A stretch of DNA of 64,000 bases from Oligoflexus sp. (lineage in GTDB: Bacteria; Bdellovibrionota_B; Oligoflexia; Oligoflexales; Oligoflexaceae), in assembly GCA_014378195.1 (NCBI GenBank), contig JACMOC010000008.1, forward strand, positions 1 to 64,000, read 5' to 3'. Each line of letters begins with the position of its first letter. Position 1 is the stretch's first letter. The translations under genes and the position numbers were made by a program. Below are positions 28,031-35,786 of the stretch, in pieces. The notes beneath the pieces were generated by a model. The model had not been told where the DNA came from. It searched no databases and saw only the letters and a list, made by a program, of their open reading frames with translations.

Positions 28031-28064
28031 AAACGCAGCTTATACACAAGTGTAAGCTGCGTTT
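28031..28064 (+). terminator. Hairpin after rplX
   Basis: AAACGCAGCTTA-TA-CAC and GTGTAAGCTGCGTTT pair as a 15-bp stem with a two-base bulge. The T-tract is weak (GTTTGTGCGTTTGTGG), so termination efficiency is uncertain. Confidence 0.55.
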
Positions 28065-28312
28065 GTGCGTTTGTGGCCAAACCGCTATTCCTTCATACTT
28101 TCCTCTCGTAGTCGTCTTCTAACCAGTTTACATTAGACATTGTTCTTGCCAGTGTTGGCTTCCGACCAAACCACTGTAATGCAGGCTTTTTAGAGCCAAA
28201 GAATGCTTGGTAAAAATCTGAGCTTTTAGTTGCTTCGAATTGCCAATCTATGGTGTAATTAGGCCGTAATTTTTTCGATATTTGTCCGTTAATCGGCCGC
28301 AGTAGGTGTCGA

Positions 28313-28975
28313 ATGTACATCAGTTTGAAACCGTCTCTTTTGATTCTTGGTCTTTCGTCTCTAGTCGGTAGCTACTCTTTAAAAGCAGCTGATCGTGGAA
28401 CTGAAGTGTACAAGCTTTGTTCGTACTGTCACGGGGACCGCGGTGAAGGTAATCCGACTATCGGAGCTCCCACCATTGCAGGGTTGCCAGATTGGTATGC
28501 TAAGCGAGAGCTCTTGAATTTCCGATCGGGGGCTCGAGGTGCACATCCGAGGGATGCTGCAGGCATGCGGATGTATCCAATGGCCCGAACACTTAACGGT
28601 GTGTCGGATATCGAGGCCGTCGTGAAAGTCGTTGCGGCAATGCCCCGTGTTACTCCGGATAACACCATCAGCGGTCACGTGATCAAAGGTCAAAACACCT
28701 TTAAGGTCTGTGCAACCTGCCACGGCGCGAGTGCTGAAGGGAACGTCGCGTTGAATGCTCCGCCTCTGGCTGGTGCAAGCGACTGGTATTTGCTTAAACA
28801 GTTGCAGAACTTCAAACACAAAGTCCGAGCCTACGATCCTTCACGGGATACATACGGAGCAGTCATGACTTCGATGGCAGCGGGTTTGAGTGACGAAGAC
28901 ATGCTGAACGTTGTGAGCTATATCAATACCTTCAAGTTCAAAAAAGCTGCGCCTGCAGCTAGCACAGCACAATAG
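28313..28975 (+). CDS. Di-heme cytochrome c (c4-like), first gene of oxidase cluster
   Basis: This 220-residue periplasmic electron carrier has a signal peptide (about 1-25, ends LKAAD) and two heme c domains with CSYCH (near residue 37) and CATCH (near 133). Each is followed downstream by a Met-containing axial-ligand region (MYPMAR and MTSMAAGL). The tandem arrangement is that of cytochrome c4. It probably donates electrons to the CuA site of the oxidase encoded immediately downstream, an inference from position. A 34-residue membrane peptide gene follows after 14 bp. Confidence 0.93.
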   Translation: MYISLKPSLLILGLSSLVGSYSLKAADRGTEVYKLCSYCHGDRGEGNPTIGAPTIAGLPDWYAKRELLNFRSGARGAHPRDAAGMRMYPMARTLNGVSDIEAVVKVVAAMPRVTPDNTISGHVIKGQNTFKVCATCHGASAEGNVALNAPPLAGASDWYLLKQLQNFKHKVRAYDPSRDTYGAVMTSMAAGLSDEDMLNVVSYINTFKFKKAAPAASTAQ

Positions 28976-28989
28976 GTTGGGAGGAGTTT

Positions 28990-29094
28990 GTGAAAAAGCC
29001 GGATGAAGCGGATCAGCTCGCAAAGAAAGCCATTTTTGTTATCCTGGCCGGTGTGCTTGCATACACCGTAGCAGTGTTAATTTTAGCTCGCTGA
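28990..29094 (+). CDS. Small single-pass membrane peptide of the oxidase operon
   Basis: This 34-residue frame has a GTG start at 28990, preceded by GGGAGGAG at optimal distance. The product starts KKPDEADQLAKKAIF and then has one hydrophobic helix (VILAGVLAYTVAVLILA) ending in Arg. It fits exactly between the cytochrome c stop and the coxB Shine-Dalgarno sequence. The good ribosome site, the charge pattern (polar N-terminus, helix, terminal Arg) and the tight packing argue for a real gene. It could be a small accessory subunit like CcoQ/CydX-type peptides. I do not recognise the family. Confidence 0.72.
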   Translation: MKKPDEADQLAKKAIFVILAGVLAYTVAVLILAR

Positions 29095-29121
29095 AAAAAA
29101 ACGGGGAGACGGGAAAATTTT

Positions 29122-29805
29122 ATGATCGAATTATTACGGCAAAGCGGCTCCAGTTTTGCAAACGATATCAACAACCTGATTTTGCTTATTACGGTGCTTG
29201 CAGGCTTTTGGTTGATCGTTGCTGAGGTCGTATTGTTTTGGTTGGTTTGGAAGTTCCGACGTAAGCCGGGAGTCAAAGCTCAGTACATTACGGGCGAACG
29301 TAAAGAAGAGATGAAGTGGATCCACTGGCCCCACAACCTCATCTTAATTTGTGACGTTGTCATCATCGTTTTCGCTATCCGTGTTTGGTACACGGTCAAA
29401 CAACAGTTGCCGCCAGCTGGTTCGACGATTCGCATCATCGGCCAACAGTGGGCCTGGCGTTTTGTTATGCCAGGCGCTGACAACGTTTTGGGCACGAAAG
29501 ACGATATTGAAACGGTCGATGAGCTCCATGTGAAAGTGGATTCCGTTTACCATTTCAAACTTGAGACTATCGATGTTATCCATAGTTTCTCTGTGCCCCA
29601 GTTCCGTCTGAAGCAGGATGGTCTCCCAGGTCGGATTGTAACCGGTTGGTTCAAACCAACTAAAGTTGGCCGATTTGATATCCAGTGCGCTGAGATATGT
29701 GGTATCGGTCACGGTATCATGATGAGCAAACTGTTCGTTGATAGTCCCGAAGATTATGACAAATGGATTGCAAGCCACACGCCCGCCGCCGTCTCGAGTA
29801 ATTGA
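29122..29805 (+). CDS. coxB: Cytochrome c oxidase subunit II
   Basis: This 227-residue protein has two membrane helices (about 20-45 and 70-95) and a periplasmic cupredoxin domain. CuA ligands are visible: His in VIHSFSVPQF and the CAEICGIGHGIM cluster (two Cys, Glu, His, Met). The QQWAWRF motif for electron entry is present. There is no fused heme c domain, so the oxidase is aa3-type with a separate cytochrome c, the gene for which leads the operon. Confidence 0.96.
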   Translation: MIELLRQSGSSFANDINNLILLITVLAGFWLIVAEVVLFWLVWKFRRKPGVKAQYITGERKEEMKWIHWPHNLILICDVVIIVFAIRVWYTVKQQLPPAGSTIRIIGQQWAWRFVMPGADNVLGTKDDIETVDELHVKVDSVYHFKLETIDVIHSFSVPQFRLKQDGLPGRIVTGWFKPTKVGRFDIQCAEICGIGHGIMMSKLFVDSPEDYDKWIASHTPAAVSSN

Positions 29806-29871
29806 GACTTATGCTCAGCCGGTCAAACGCGATCAGTCAGTTAGTAGCCACGATTAATTAGGTGTACATAT

Positions 29872-31563
29872 ATGGCCACGAACCACGCAGAACATCACGA
29901 TCACCATGAGATGAGCTTTTGGGAAAAGTATGTTTTCCCACTCGATCATAAGATAATCGGATTGCAGTACCTGTTAACGGGTATCATTATGGGCTTCCTC
30001 GGAGCCTATTTCTCCTACGTTTTCCGCATGCAGCTTGCCTTCCCAGGTATTGATGTTCCGCTTTTTGGCTTGGTTACGTCAGCTCAGTACAACTCGCTGA
30101 TTACCAACCACGGAACGATTATGATCTTCTGGTTCGCGATGCCTATCCTTGTCGCGGGCTTTGGTAACTACCTCATCCCGCTTATGATAGGCGCGGACGA
30201 TATGGTATTCCCAAAGATCAACCGTCTCTCCTATCAGATTTTCCTTCTTTCTGTCGTTGTTCTTCTCTCGAGCTTCTTTGTTCACAACGGTGGTTTTGGT
30301 GGAGCTTGGACAGCTTATCCTCCTCTTTCGGCTAAAGCTGAATATAACCTGACGCCATGGGGTTCTATCCTTTGGCTGATCGCCGTTGTTCTTGAATTCG
30401 TCGCTTTCCTTCTCGGTGGTATCAACTTCATTACGACTCTGATGAACTCTCGTGCCAAAGGCATGAAGATGATGGATATCCCGATGGTTTGCTGGATGAT
30501 CGTCCTCGCGTCGATCCTCTTCATGGCGTCGGCTGGTCCCCTGATCGCCGGTGCAGCGATGCTCCTCTTCGACCAAACAATTGGGACTGGTTTCTTCGAC
30601 CCTGCGCGCGGTGGTGACCCGATCCTATGGCAACATTTGTTCTGGTTCTTCGGCCACCCCGAAGTTTACGTCGTATTCTTGCCGGCAATGGGTATCGTTG
30701 CGGAAGTGATCACAACTTTCTCACGCAAGAAACTTTTTGCTTACAAAGTCGTACTGTTTACAACCTTTGCGACCGGTATCCTTAGCTTCTTCGTTTGGGC
30801 TCACCATCAGTTTATCGCTGGTATCGACCCCCGTTTGGCTAACATCTTTACCGTGACAACTCTTTTGATATCGATTCCTATCGCAGAGATGCTTTTCGTC
30901 TACATCGCAACTCTATGGGGCGGCGCGATCGAGCTCACAACAGCGATGCTTTTTGCTCTTGGTTTCCTCGCGACCTTCCTTATCGGTGGTGTAACGGGGG
31001 TATTCTTGGGTGCATCAGGTGCCGATATTTACTTCCACGATACCTATTTTGTACTCGCTCACTTTCATTACACCTTCGTGCCTATCGCTGTGATTGCCGT
31101 TTTCGCGGGCCTTTACTACTGGTTCCCTAAAATGTTTGGTCGCTTCATGGACGAAACTCTCGGCAAGATCCACTTCTGGGGCACCATGGTTGGTTTCAAT
31201 GGTATCTTCATGCCGCTTTTCTTTACGGGCGCTGCTGGTGACCACCGTCGTATCTTTGACTTCTCGAATTTCCCTGAATTGGCAGTCAGCTCGCTTCAGA
31301 ATCTTCGTATTGCCGCTACGGTCTCCGTTATCATCACGGCCGTCTTCCAATTTGTGTTCCTGTTTAACTTCATCTACTCCATGTTCCGTGGACGGAAATG
31401 TACAGTCAACAACCCATGGAAAGCCAACACCCTTGAGTGGTTTGCGACTTGTCCTCCTCCGCACGGTAACTTCCCGGTTATGCCTGAAGTGTATCGCGGA
31501 CCTTATGAATTCAGCGTACCTGGTCGTGAACTGGATTATTGGCCACAAAACGAAAAAGTTTAA
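29872..31563 (+). CDS. coxA: Cytochrome c oxidase subunit I
   Basis: This 563-residue catalytic subunit has twelve predicted membrane helices. CuB and heme ligands are visible in FWFFGHPEVYVVFLPAMG (His-Tyr pair), VWAHHQF and LAHFHYTFVP. The GHPEVY Tyr and its helix VI setting match type A heme-copper oxidases, which reduce O2 and pump protons. There is a 66-bp gap from coxB. The N-terminus is His-rich (NHAEHHDHHE), which is not needed for catalysis. Confidence 0.97.
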   Translation: MATNHAEHHDHHEMSFWEKYVFPLDHKIIGLQYLLTGIIMGFLGAYFSYVFRMQLAFPGIDVPLFGLVTSAQYNSLITNHGTIMIFWFAMPILVAGFGNYLIPLMIGADDMVFPKINRLSYQIFLLSVVVLLSSFFVHNGGFGGAWTAYPPLSAKAEYNLTPWGSILWLIAVVLEFVAFLLGGINFITTLMNSRAKGMKMMDIPMVCWMIVLASILFMASAGPLIAGAAMLLFDQTIGTGFFDPARGGDPILWQHLFWFFGHPEVYVVFLPAMGIVAEVITTFSRKKLFAYKVVLFTTFATGILSFFVWAHHQFIAGIDPRLANIFTVTTLLISIPIAEMLFVYIATLWGGAIELTTAMLFALGFLATFLIGGVTGVFLGASGADIYFHDTYFVLAHFHYTFVPIAVIAVFAGLYYWFPKMFGRFMDETLGKIHFWGTMVGFNGIFMPLFFTGAAGDHRRIFDFSNFPELAVSSLQNLRIAATVSVIITAVFQFVFLFNFIYSMFRGRKCTVNNPWKANTLEWFATCPPPHGNFPVMPEVYRGPYEFSVPGRELDYWPQNEKV

Positions 31564-31572
31564 TCAAGGAAG

Positions 31573-32157
31573 ATGCCCGTGGGAACAACAACTCCGATCG
31601 CAACGACTCGTAGCGTAACTGGAATGCCGACCGGTCGCCTGGCAGTGTGGTGGGTAATAGGCTCAGAAATCGTCATCTTTGGCGGTCTTTTGATGTGCTA
31701 TCTCATGTTTCGTTTGAAATACCCATACTGGGCCATGTACTCGGTGCATACCAATACCTTCGCTGGTGCGTTGAACACTTTTGTACTTCTGACCTCAAGT
31801 TTGTTTATAGTCTTGGCGCATTATTATGCGGAAAGAAAAGAGGAGCTGAAGGCTTTTGGTCTAATATGGGCTACCATATTTGGCGGGTTAACATTCCTTG
31901 TCATCAAAGGTATCGAATGGACGACTGAGATCACGAATGGTTTCACGATCACGTCGTCAATGTTCTGGTCGTTCTACTACACAGCTGCTGGACTCCATGC
32001 TTTGCACGTAATTGCAGGTATGTGTTTGATGGCGTGGATTTCGATGGATGTCCTTCAGAAGAAGAACATGCATCGCGTGGAGCTCATCGGGATCTACTGG
32101 CACTTTGTTGATATCGTTTGGATTTTCCTTTTCCCGCTCCTTTACATCGCGAAATAA
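31573..32157 (+). CDS. coxC: Cytochrome c oxidase subunit III, first copy
   Basis: This is a 194-residue, five-helix subunit III of the short bacterial type. SEIVIFGGLLMCY, FWSFYYTAAGLHALHVIAG and YWHFVDIVWIFLFPLLY are family signatures. It starts 9 bp after coxA. A second, divergent subunit III gene lies one gene downstream. Confidence 0.93.
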   Translation: MPVGTTTPIATTRSVTGMPTGRLAVWWVIGSEIVIFGGLLMCYLMFRLKYPYWAMYSVHTNTFAGALNTFVLLTSSLFIVLAHYYAERKEELKAFGLIWATIFGGLTFLVIKGIEWTTEITNGFTITSSMFWSFYYTAAGLHALHVIAGMCLMAWISMDVLQKKNMHRVELIGIYWHFVDIVWIFLFPLLYIAK

Positions 32158-32207
32158 TGTCGATGGTAACGAAGAGCCAGGCTCGAAACTTTGGAGGATA
32201 GGTAATT

Positions 32208-32606
32208 ATGGCAGGACATGTCGATTCGCACGATCATGATGCTCATACCGATAGCGACGGTCACGGACCAGCGTTTTACATTAAGATCTGGGCAATTTTG
32301 TTGGTGCTCTTTCTTATCAGTGTTGCAGGTCCGGAGATATCACACCACAAAGCCGTGATTCTGGTCACAGCCTTTGGTATCGCCATCGTAAAAGCTTATA
32401 TGGTTGCCGTAAATTTTATGCACATTAAGCATGAAAAGAAGTATATAGCTTACATCATGTTCGCGATGCTTGGTGCAGTGTTCCTGTTCTATATTGCCGT
32501 TTCGACTGACGTTCAAATGACAAGTGGAAGTAACTGGGAAAATGCTTCGGCTAAAGCTGTTATCGAACAACACAAAGATTTCCAAGAGCACATCGAGCAC
32601 GAATAA
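32208..32606 (+). CDS. coxD: Cytochrome c oxidase subunit IV (prokaryotic type)
   Basis: This 132-residue protein has three membrane helices and a His/Asp-rich N-terminus (HVDSHDHDAHTDSDGHG). KAYMVAVNFMHIKHEKK is the conserved core of bacterial COX4-pro/caa3 subunit IV. It sits between the two subunit III genes, the usual place in caa3-like clusters. It is non-catalytic and probably stabilises the complex. Confidence 0.9.
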   Translation: MAGHVDSHDHDAHTDSDGHGPAFYIKIWAILLVLFLISVAGPEISHHKAVILVTAFGIAIVKAYMVAVNFMHIKHEKKYIAYIMFAMLGAVFLFYIAVSTDVQMTSGSNWENASAKAVIEQHKDFQEHIEHE

Positions 32607-32645
32607 TTCTCGAGTTCAGTGCTTCTTTAAAGGGAGCTCAAAATT

Positions 32646-33224
32646 ATGGCTACGACTCAAGCAACTGTTAGCGGTCCGCTTGGTCACAGCAAAAAAGGTA
32701 TACCCAGCCCTGTGTTGGGTATACTTATTTTTGTTGTGGGCGAATTGATGTTTTTCTCGGCGCTTGTCAGTACCCGCATCGTTATCAAAGCGAGTGCCGG
32801 TATTTTTGCCCCTCCGCAGAATGTAAAACTACCTGTGCTGACTACAGGCTTTAACACGATCGTCCTTTTACTCAGCGGCATCTTCATGGCCGCAGCTGGA
32901 TTTAAGCACGGCAGTGAGCGCAGCAAGTCCTTGTTTGCAATGGCGATTGCCACGGGCGTGTTTTTTCTCGGCGTTCAAGGCTACGAATGGTTTAATCTAC
33001 TCCACTACGGTATGACGATGACGTCCAGTGTTTTTGGAGCGACGTTTTATTTGCTCATCGGCTGTCATGCACTTCATGTGATTTTAGCTGTGCTGACGAT
33101 GCTCTGGTTTTACCGCCTTTATTCAAAAGACAAGTTCGGTCCGGACGGGATGTTAGCTCTTCAGATCTATTGGTCGTTTGTGGTTTTGATCTGGCCTGTT
33201 TTGTATTCGCTCGTTTATTTTTAA
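32646..33224 (+). CDS. Cytochrome c oxidase subunit III, second copy
   Basis: This is a 192-residue paralogue of subunit III. GELMFFSALVSTRIVIKA, YEWFNLLHYGMTMTSSVFGATFYLLIGCHALHV and IYWSFVVLIWPVLYSLVY match the family but differ from the first copy, notably in the loop around IFAPPQNVKLP. The two may form a split or hetero-dimeric subunit III, as seen in clusters that carry two short coxC genes. Confidence 0.9.
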   Translation: MATTQATVSGPLGHSKKGIPSPVLGILIFVVGELMFFSALVSTRIVIKASAGIFAPPQNVKLPVLTTGFNTIVLLLSGIFMAAAGFKHGSERSKSLFAMAIATGVFFLGVQGYEWFNLLHYGMTMTSSVFGATFYLLIGCHALHVILAVLTMLWFYRLYSKDKFGPDGMLALQIYWSFVVLIWPVLYSLVYF

Positions 33225-33247
33225 AACCGACAGGATAGGGAGTTTCT

Positions 33248-33469
33248 ATGAATAGACTTTACCGCCTTGTATTTGGTTTCCTCGTCTTGGTTGTGTCGCA
33301 CCCACTTTTGGCCTGTGCGGTCTGTGGATCCGGTGAAAACGACCCGACTCGCAACGCTTATACAAGCTCGACCGCATTTCTCTCCTTTGTTCCATTGATG
33401 GCGATGGGCGGCGTTGTTTACACCATTTATCGATATGTGAAAAAAGCCGATGATCAACAAGAGCGCTAA
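33248..33469 (+). CDS. Small secreted/membrane CxxC protein of oxidase cluster
   Basis: This 73-residue protein has a signal-like N-terminus (FGFLVLVVSHPLLA), then CAVCGSGENDPTRNAY, then one hydrophobic helix (FLSFVPLMAMGGVVYTIY) and a charged tail. The CAVC motif facing the periplasm could bind copper or act in redox assembly of CuA; that is inference. Its last 20 bp overlap the thioredoxin-like gene, indicating coupled translation. Confidence 0.82.
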   Translation: MNRLYRLVFGFLVLVVSHPLLACAVCGSGENDPTRNAYTSSTAFLSFVPLMAMGGVVYTIYRYVKKADDQQER

Positions 33470-34028
33470 TTACGTCCGAGGGCTTATGGCTCTCGGCATT
33501 ATTTTTTTACTGGGTGCCGCTTTTTGGGGTGTTAAACAGTATTCCGATTCCCACGATGTGGTGAATGTGGAATACAATCGTCGGGAAGCCGCGAAAGAGT
33601 TTAATCTGCCAGTCATCGGCAAAAGCCGCTACTTTACTTCGGAGGAGCGGTTGACGCTTGCGGCTGCTCGCAAAACGCCTGTCCTTCTCCATTTCCTGGC
33701 GAGTTGGTGCGCGGTTTGTCGCGAAGAAAAACCGGCAATTGACGAACTCTGGGGCAGACACAAAGACAAAGACCTTTTGGTGCTTGGCATCGCAAGTTTT
33801 GACACAAAACAAGCGATGGATGCATCGGGCATGATTAAGGACCCGACGTTTGCTGTGATACTCGACGAAGACGGCAGTGTCGCGAATAACTATAAAGTGC
33901 CGGCTCTTCCGGTCAGTGTCCTGGTCGGAGCTGACGGTTTCATCGTCAAAAAATTCATGGGTGCCCTTCAGCCTTACGATATCAGTGCGATAGAAGTTTA
34001 TCTTGAGAGCCTAAAAAAGGCTCACTAA
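33450..34028 (+). CDS. TlpA/ResA-like membrane-anchored thioredoxin
   Basis: This 192-residue protein has an N-terminal anchor (about 12-29) and a periplasmic thioredoxin fold with LHFLASWCAVCREEKPAI (WCxxC) near residue 85. The cis-Pro region is VPALPVSVLVG. Such proteins reduce cytochrome c apoproteins or the CuA cysteines, which fits the oxidase operon. The substrate of this one is not shown by sequence. Confidence 0.9.
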   Translation: MINKSANYVRGLMALGIIFLLGAAFWGVKQYSDSHDVVNVEYNRREAAKEFNLPVIGKSRYFTSEERLTLAAARKTPVLLHFLASWCAVCREEKPAIDELWGRHKDKDLLVLGIASFDTKQAMDASGMIKDPTFAVILDEDGSVANNYKVPALPVSVLVGADGFIVKKFMGALQPYDISAIEVYLESLKKAH

Positions 34029-34037
34029 GAGGTTTTT

Positions 34038-34760
34038 ATGACAACGTCTGCTTCAACGCCCACCCCTGTTCAGGCAAACAGCGCGAACGCGGTTCCTTCT
34101 AAAAGCAAAACAACCAGCCTCAAAACCATCATGATCTTCATTACGGTCTGTATGGTTCTTACGGCTGTTTACATGACTTTCATTATCAAGGCCGTTCCAA
34201 AGACGGTAAGCAATTCCAAAGCGGGTCTTTTCGCTGAGCTGGTTGATGACCTGCTTTTGACCTACGAAACCGGCAAAGGGCTTACACCGACGACCGATTA
34301 CGCAGCGCTTAACACGACTCTGAAGGCCAAATTCAAAGAAAGCCCCTGGGGCTTGAGAGGCTCTCCTGCCTGGCAGCTTGATGCCTGGTCCGATGCCTCA
34401 GTGCACCAGCGTCCCTTTCTACTCGCTCGTTATCACGATGCTCAGGGGCGTATTTTGCTGCTCGGGTTTATTCCTATATCCAAACGCAATTTTCCACGTA
34501 CTGGTGGCTTCAGTTATAAAGACGCTTGGTTTTTCACGTTCGGCCGCGATTATAATGGCACGCAGGCTGAGGCTGCCTTTCCTGCCCATCAAGTCGCTGT
34601 TCACCTCGAAGAAGTCGAAAAGATCGAGAAAAAAGGCCTCAACCTGGTTGCGACCAATTATGGGAATGACTTTTATATCCTGATGCTCAGCACAGCTGAT
34701 TCCAAGCAACTCGGGCGCGATCTCTTCGTCATGAGTTCCATCTATGAGACTGCTCCTTAA
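34038..34760 (+). CDS. Unrecognised single-pass membrane protein
   Basis: This 240-residue protein has a Ser/Thr/Pro-rich N-terminal tail, one helix (about 31-52, IMIFITVCMVLTAVYMTFII) and a periplasmic domain of about 185 residues with no motif I know (AWQLDAWSDAS, ILLLGFIPISKRNFPRTGGFSY). It starts 9 bp after the thioredoxin-like gene, so it is probably the last gene of the oxidase operon. A role in oxidase assembly or function is a guess from position only. Confidence 0.75.
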   Translation: MTTSASTPTPVQANSANAVPSKSKTTSLKTIMIFITVCMVLTAVYMTFIIKAVPKTVSNSKAGLFAELVDDLLLTYETGKGLTPTTDYAALNTTLKAKFKESPWGLRGSPAWQLDAWSDASVHQRPFLLARYHDAQGRILLLGFIPISKRNFPRTGGFSYKDAWFFTFGRDYNGTQAEAAFPAHQVAVHLEEVEKIEKKGLNLVATNYGNDFYILMLSTADSKQLGRDLFVMSSIYETAP

Positions 34761-34785
34761 CACATACATTCCATTGAGGTGATTA

Positions 34786-35184
34786 TTGGCCCTCTATAAA
34801 CAGGTCATCCTCATTCGTCGCGACTTAAAAATGAGGCGCGGCAAAGAAATCGCCCAGGGCTCTCATGCCTCGATGGGGTTTCTGGCCGATCCTTGTCGTG
34901 AGCAGCTGTGTGCCGGGAGTGATGGAACGGTGACAATCACCCTCTCAGAGGCCGAAAAAAGCTGGCTCACCATCGGAGTGGCAAAGATTTGTCTTCAGGT
35001 CACGTCCGAGGAACAACTGCTTCAGATCCATCAGGAGGCTCTCGCAGCCGGCTTAAAAAGCCATCTTATTCGCGATAGTGGAAAAACGGAATTTGCGGGT
35101 GTTCCCACCTATACAGCCTGCGCAATAGGACCTGATATGAGCGAAAAAATAGATGCTGTGACAGGGGCATTAGCGCTGTACTAA
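34786..35184 (+). CDS. pth2: Peptidyl-tRNA hydrolase, Pth2 type
   Basis: This 132-residue protein has a TTG start following TTGAGGTGA. YKQVILIRRDLKMRRGKEIAQGSHAS is the Pth2 N-terminal signature (Lys, Gln-Gly-x-His). LIRDSGKTEFAGVPTYTACAIGP is its C-terminal signature, including the T-x-x-A-I-GP motif. Pth2 frees stalled peptidyl-tRNA. It is universal in archaea and eukaryotes and sporadic in bacteria, which usually use the unrelated Pth. It lies 94 bp upstream of two tRNA-Asp genes. Confidence 0.93.
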   Translation: MALYKQVILIRRDLKMRRGKEIAQGSHASMGFLADPCREQLCAGSDGTVTITLSEAEKSWLTIGVAKICLQVTSEEQLLQIHQEALAAGLKSHLIRDSGKTEFAGVPTYTACAIGPDMSEKIDAVTGALALY

Positions 35185-35278
35185 AAAGTACGATGTCGTT
35201 CCTTCAAGGTTTTTGCTTAGAATTTCTTATGAGTGATTGACAGAATTCCGCTCGTCCTTTACAAATTGGAAATCGAGC

Positions 35279-35355
35279 GGGGGTGTAGTTAAGTTGGTTA
35301 TAACGCCAGCCTGTCACGCTGGAGGCCGCGGGTTCGAGTCCCGTCGCTCCCGCCA
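35279..35355 (+). tRNA. tRNA-Asp (GTC), copy 1
   Basis: A 77-nt cloverleaf. The acceptor stem is GGGGGTG/CGCTCCC with discriminator G and encoded CCA. The anticodon stem-loop CCAGC-CTGTCAC-GCTGG gives anticodon GTC. The T arm is CGGGTTCGAGTCCCG. Two G-T pairs lie in the acceptor stem. A terminator follows. Confidence 0.96.
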
Positions 35356-35371
35356 TTTTTTTAAAGATCCG

Positions 35372-35406
35372 AAAAAGCCTGAGTTTAACGACTTGGGCTT
35401 TTTTTA
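35372..35406 (+). terminator. Terminator after tRNA-Asp copy 1
   Basis: AAAAAGCC-TGAGT and ACT-TGGGCTTTTTTT pair around TTAACG, with a long T-tract. Confidence 0.8.
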
Positions 35407-35498
35407 TTGTGCGTAATGGATCTCATGAAAAAACTTACCAAAACCTTAAAAAAAATATGGACAAGAATTCAGGGAACCCCTATAACTGGGCTCTCTGC

Positions 35499-35575
35499 GG
35501 GGGTGTAGTTAAGTTGGTTATAACGCCAGCCTGTCACGCTGGAGGCCGCGGGTTCGAGTCCCGTCGCTCCCGCCA
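35499..35575 (+). tRNA. tRNA-Asp (GTC), copy 2
   Basis: Identical over all 77 nt to the copy 220 bp upstream, with the same GTC anticodon and encoded CCA. The flanking bases GCGG before it and the terminator after it are also near copies. Confidence 0.96.
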
Positions 35576-35589
35576 TTTTTTAAGATTCG

Positions 35590-35624
35590 AAAAAGCCTGA
35601 GTTTTACGACTCAAGCTTTTTTTT
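35590..35624 (+). terminator. Terminator after tRNA-Asp copy 2
   Basis: AAAAAGCC-TGAGT and ACTCA-AGCTTTTTTTT pair around TTTACG. It is clearly homologous to the terminator after copy 1. Confidence 0.8.
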
Positions 35625-35786
35625 ATTCCTTTTTTTCAGAGTGTGTTTTTGAAGCTATTTTTTAAGCGCAAAACTCTTCCCTAAGAAATGCATTCCATCT
35701 TCTCATACTTTAAAAACGACTTGGCTCTCCTTGCGGATCATGAGTAGCTCAAGATGATTTGTAACTATGATTAAGGAAGACCAAGC

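Larger units (their letters stand above)
35277..35624 (+). repeat. Tandem duplication of tRNA-Asp plus terminator
   Basis: Two units, about 35277-35406 and 35497-35624, repeat every 220 bp. The tRNA is identical while the terminators differ at a few bases and the interval between units is unrelated. That fits an old duplication with the tRNA kept identical by selection or gene conversion. Confidence 0.8.

Noticed and set aside
28041..28049. TTATACACA, a DnaA-box match
   Set aside because: It is a single box lying in the rplX terminator stem and likely a chance match.
28093..28320. 75-codon minus-strand frame upstream of cytochrome c
   Set aside because: It has no ribosome site or recognisable motif, and its start overlaps the cytochrome c start codon. 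Conservation would be needed to accept it.
35279..35575. tRNA-Asp pair as an integration (att) site
   Set aside because: There is no integrase, no partial tRNA end repeat and no foreign-looking cargo next to it.
35409..35600. 63-codon frame across tRNA-Asp copy 2
   Set aside because: It runs through the tRNA gene and its product is tRNA sequence read as protein.
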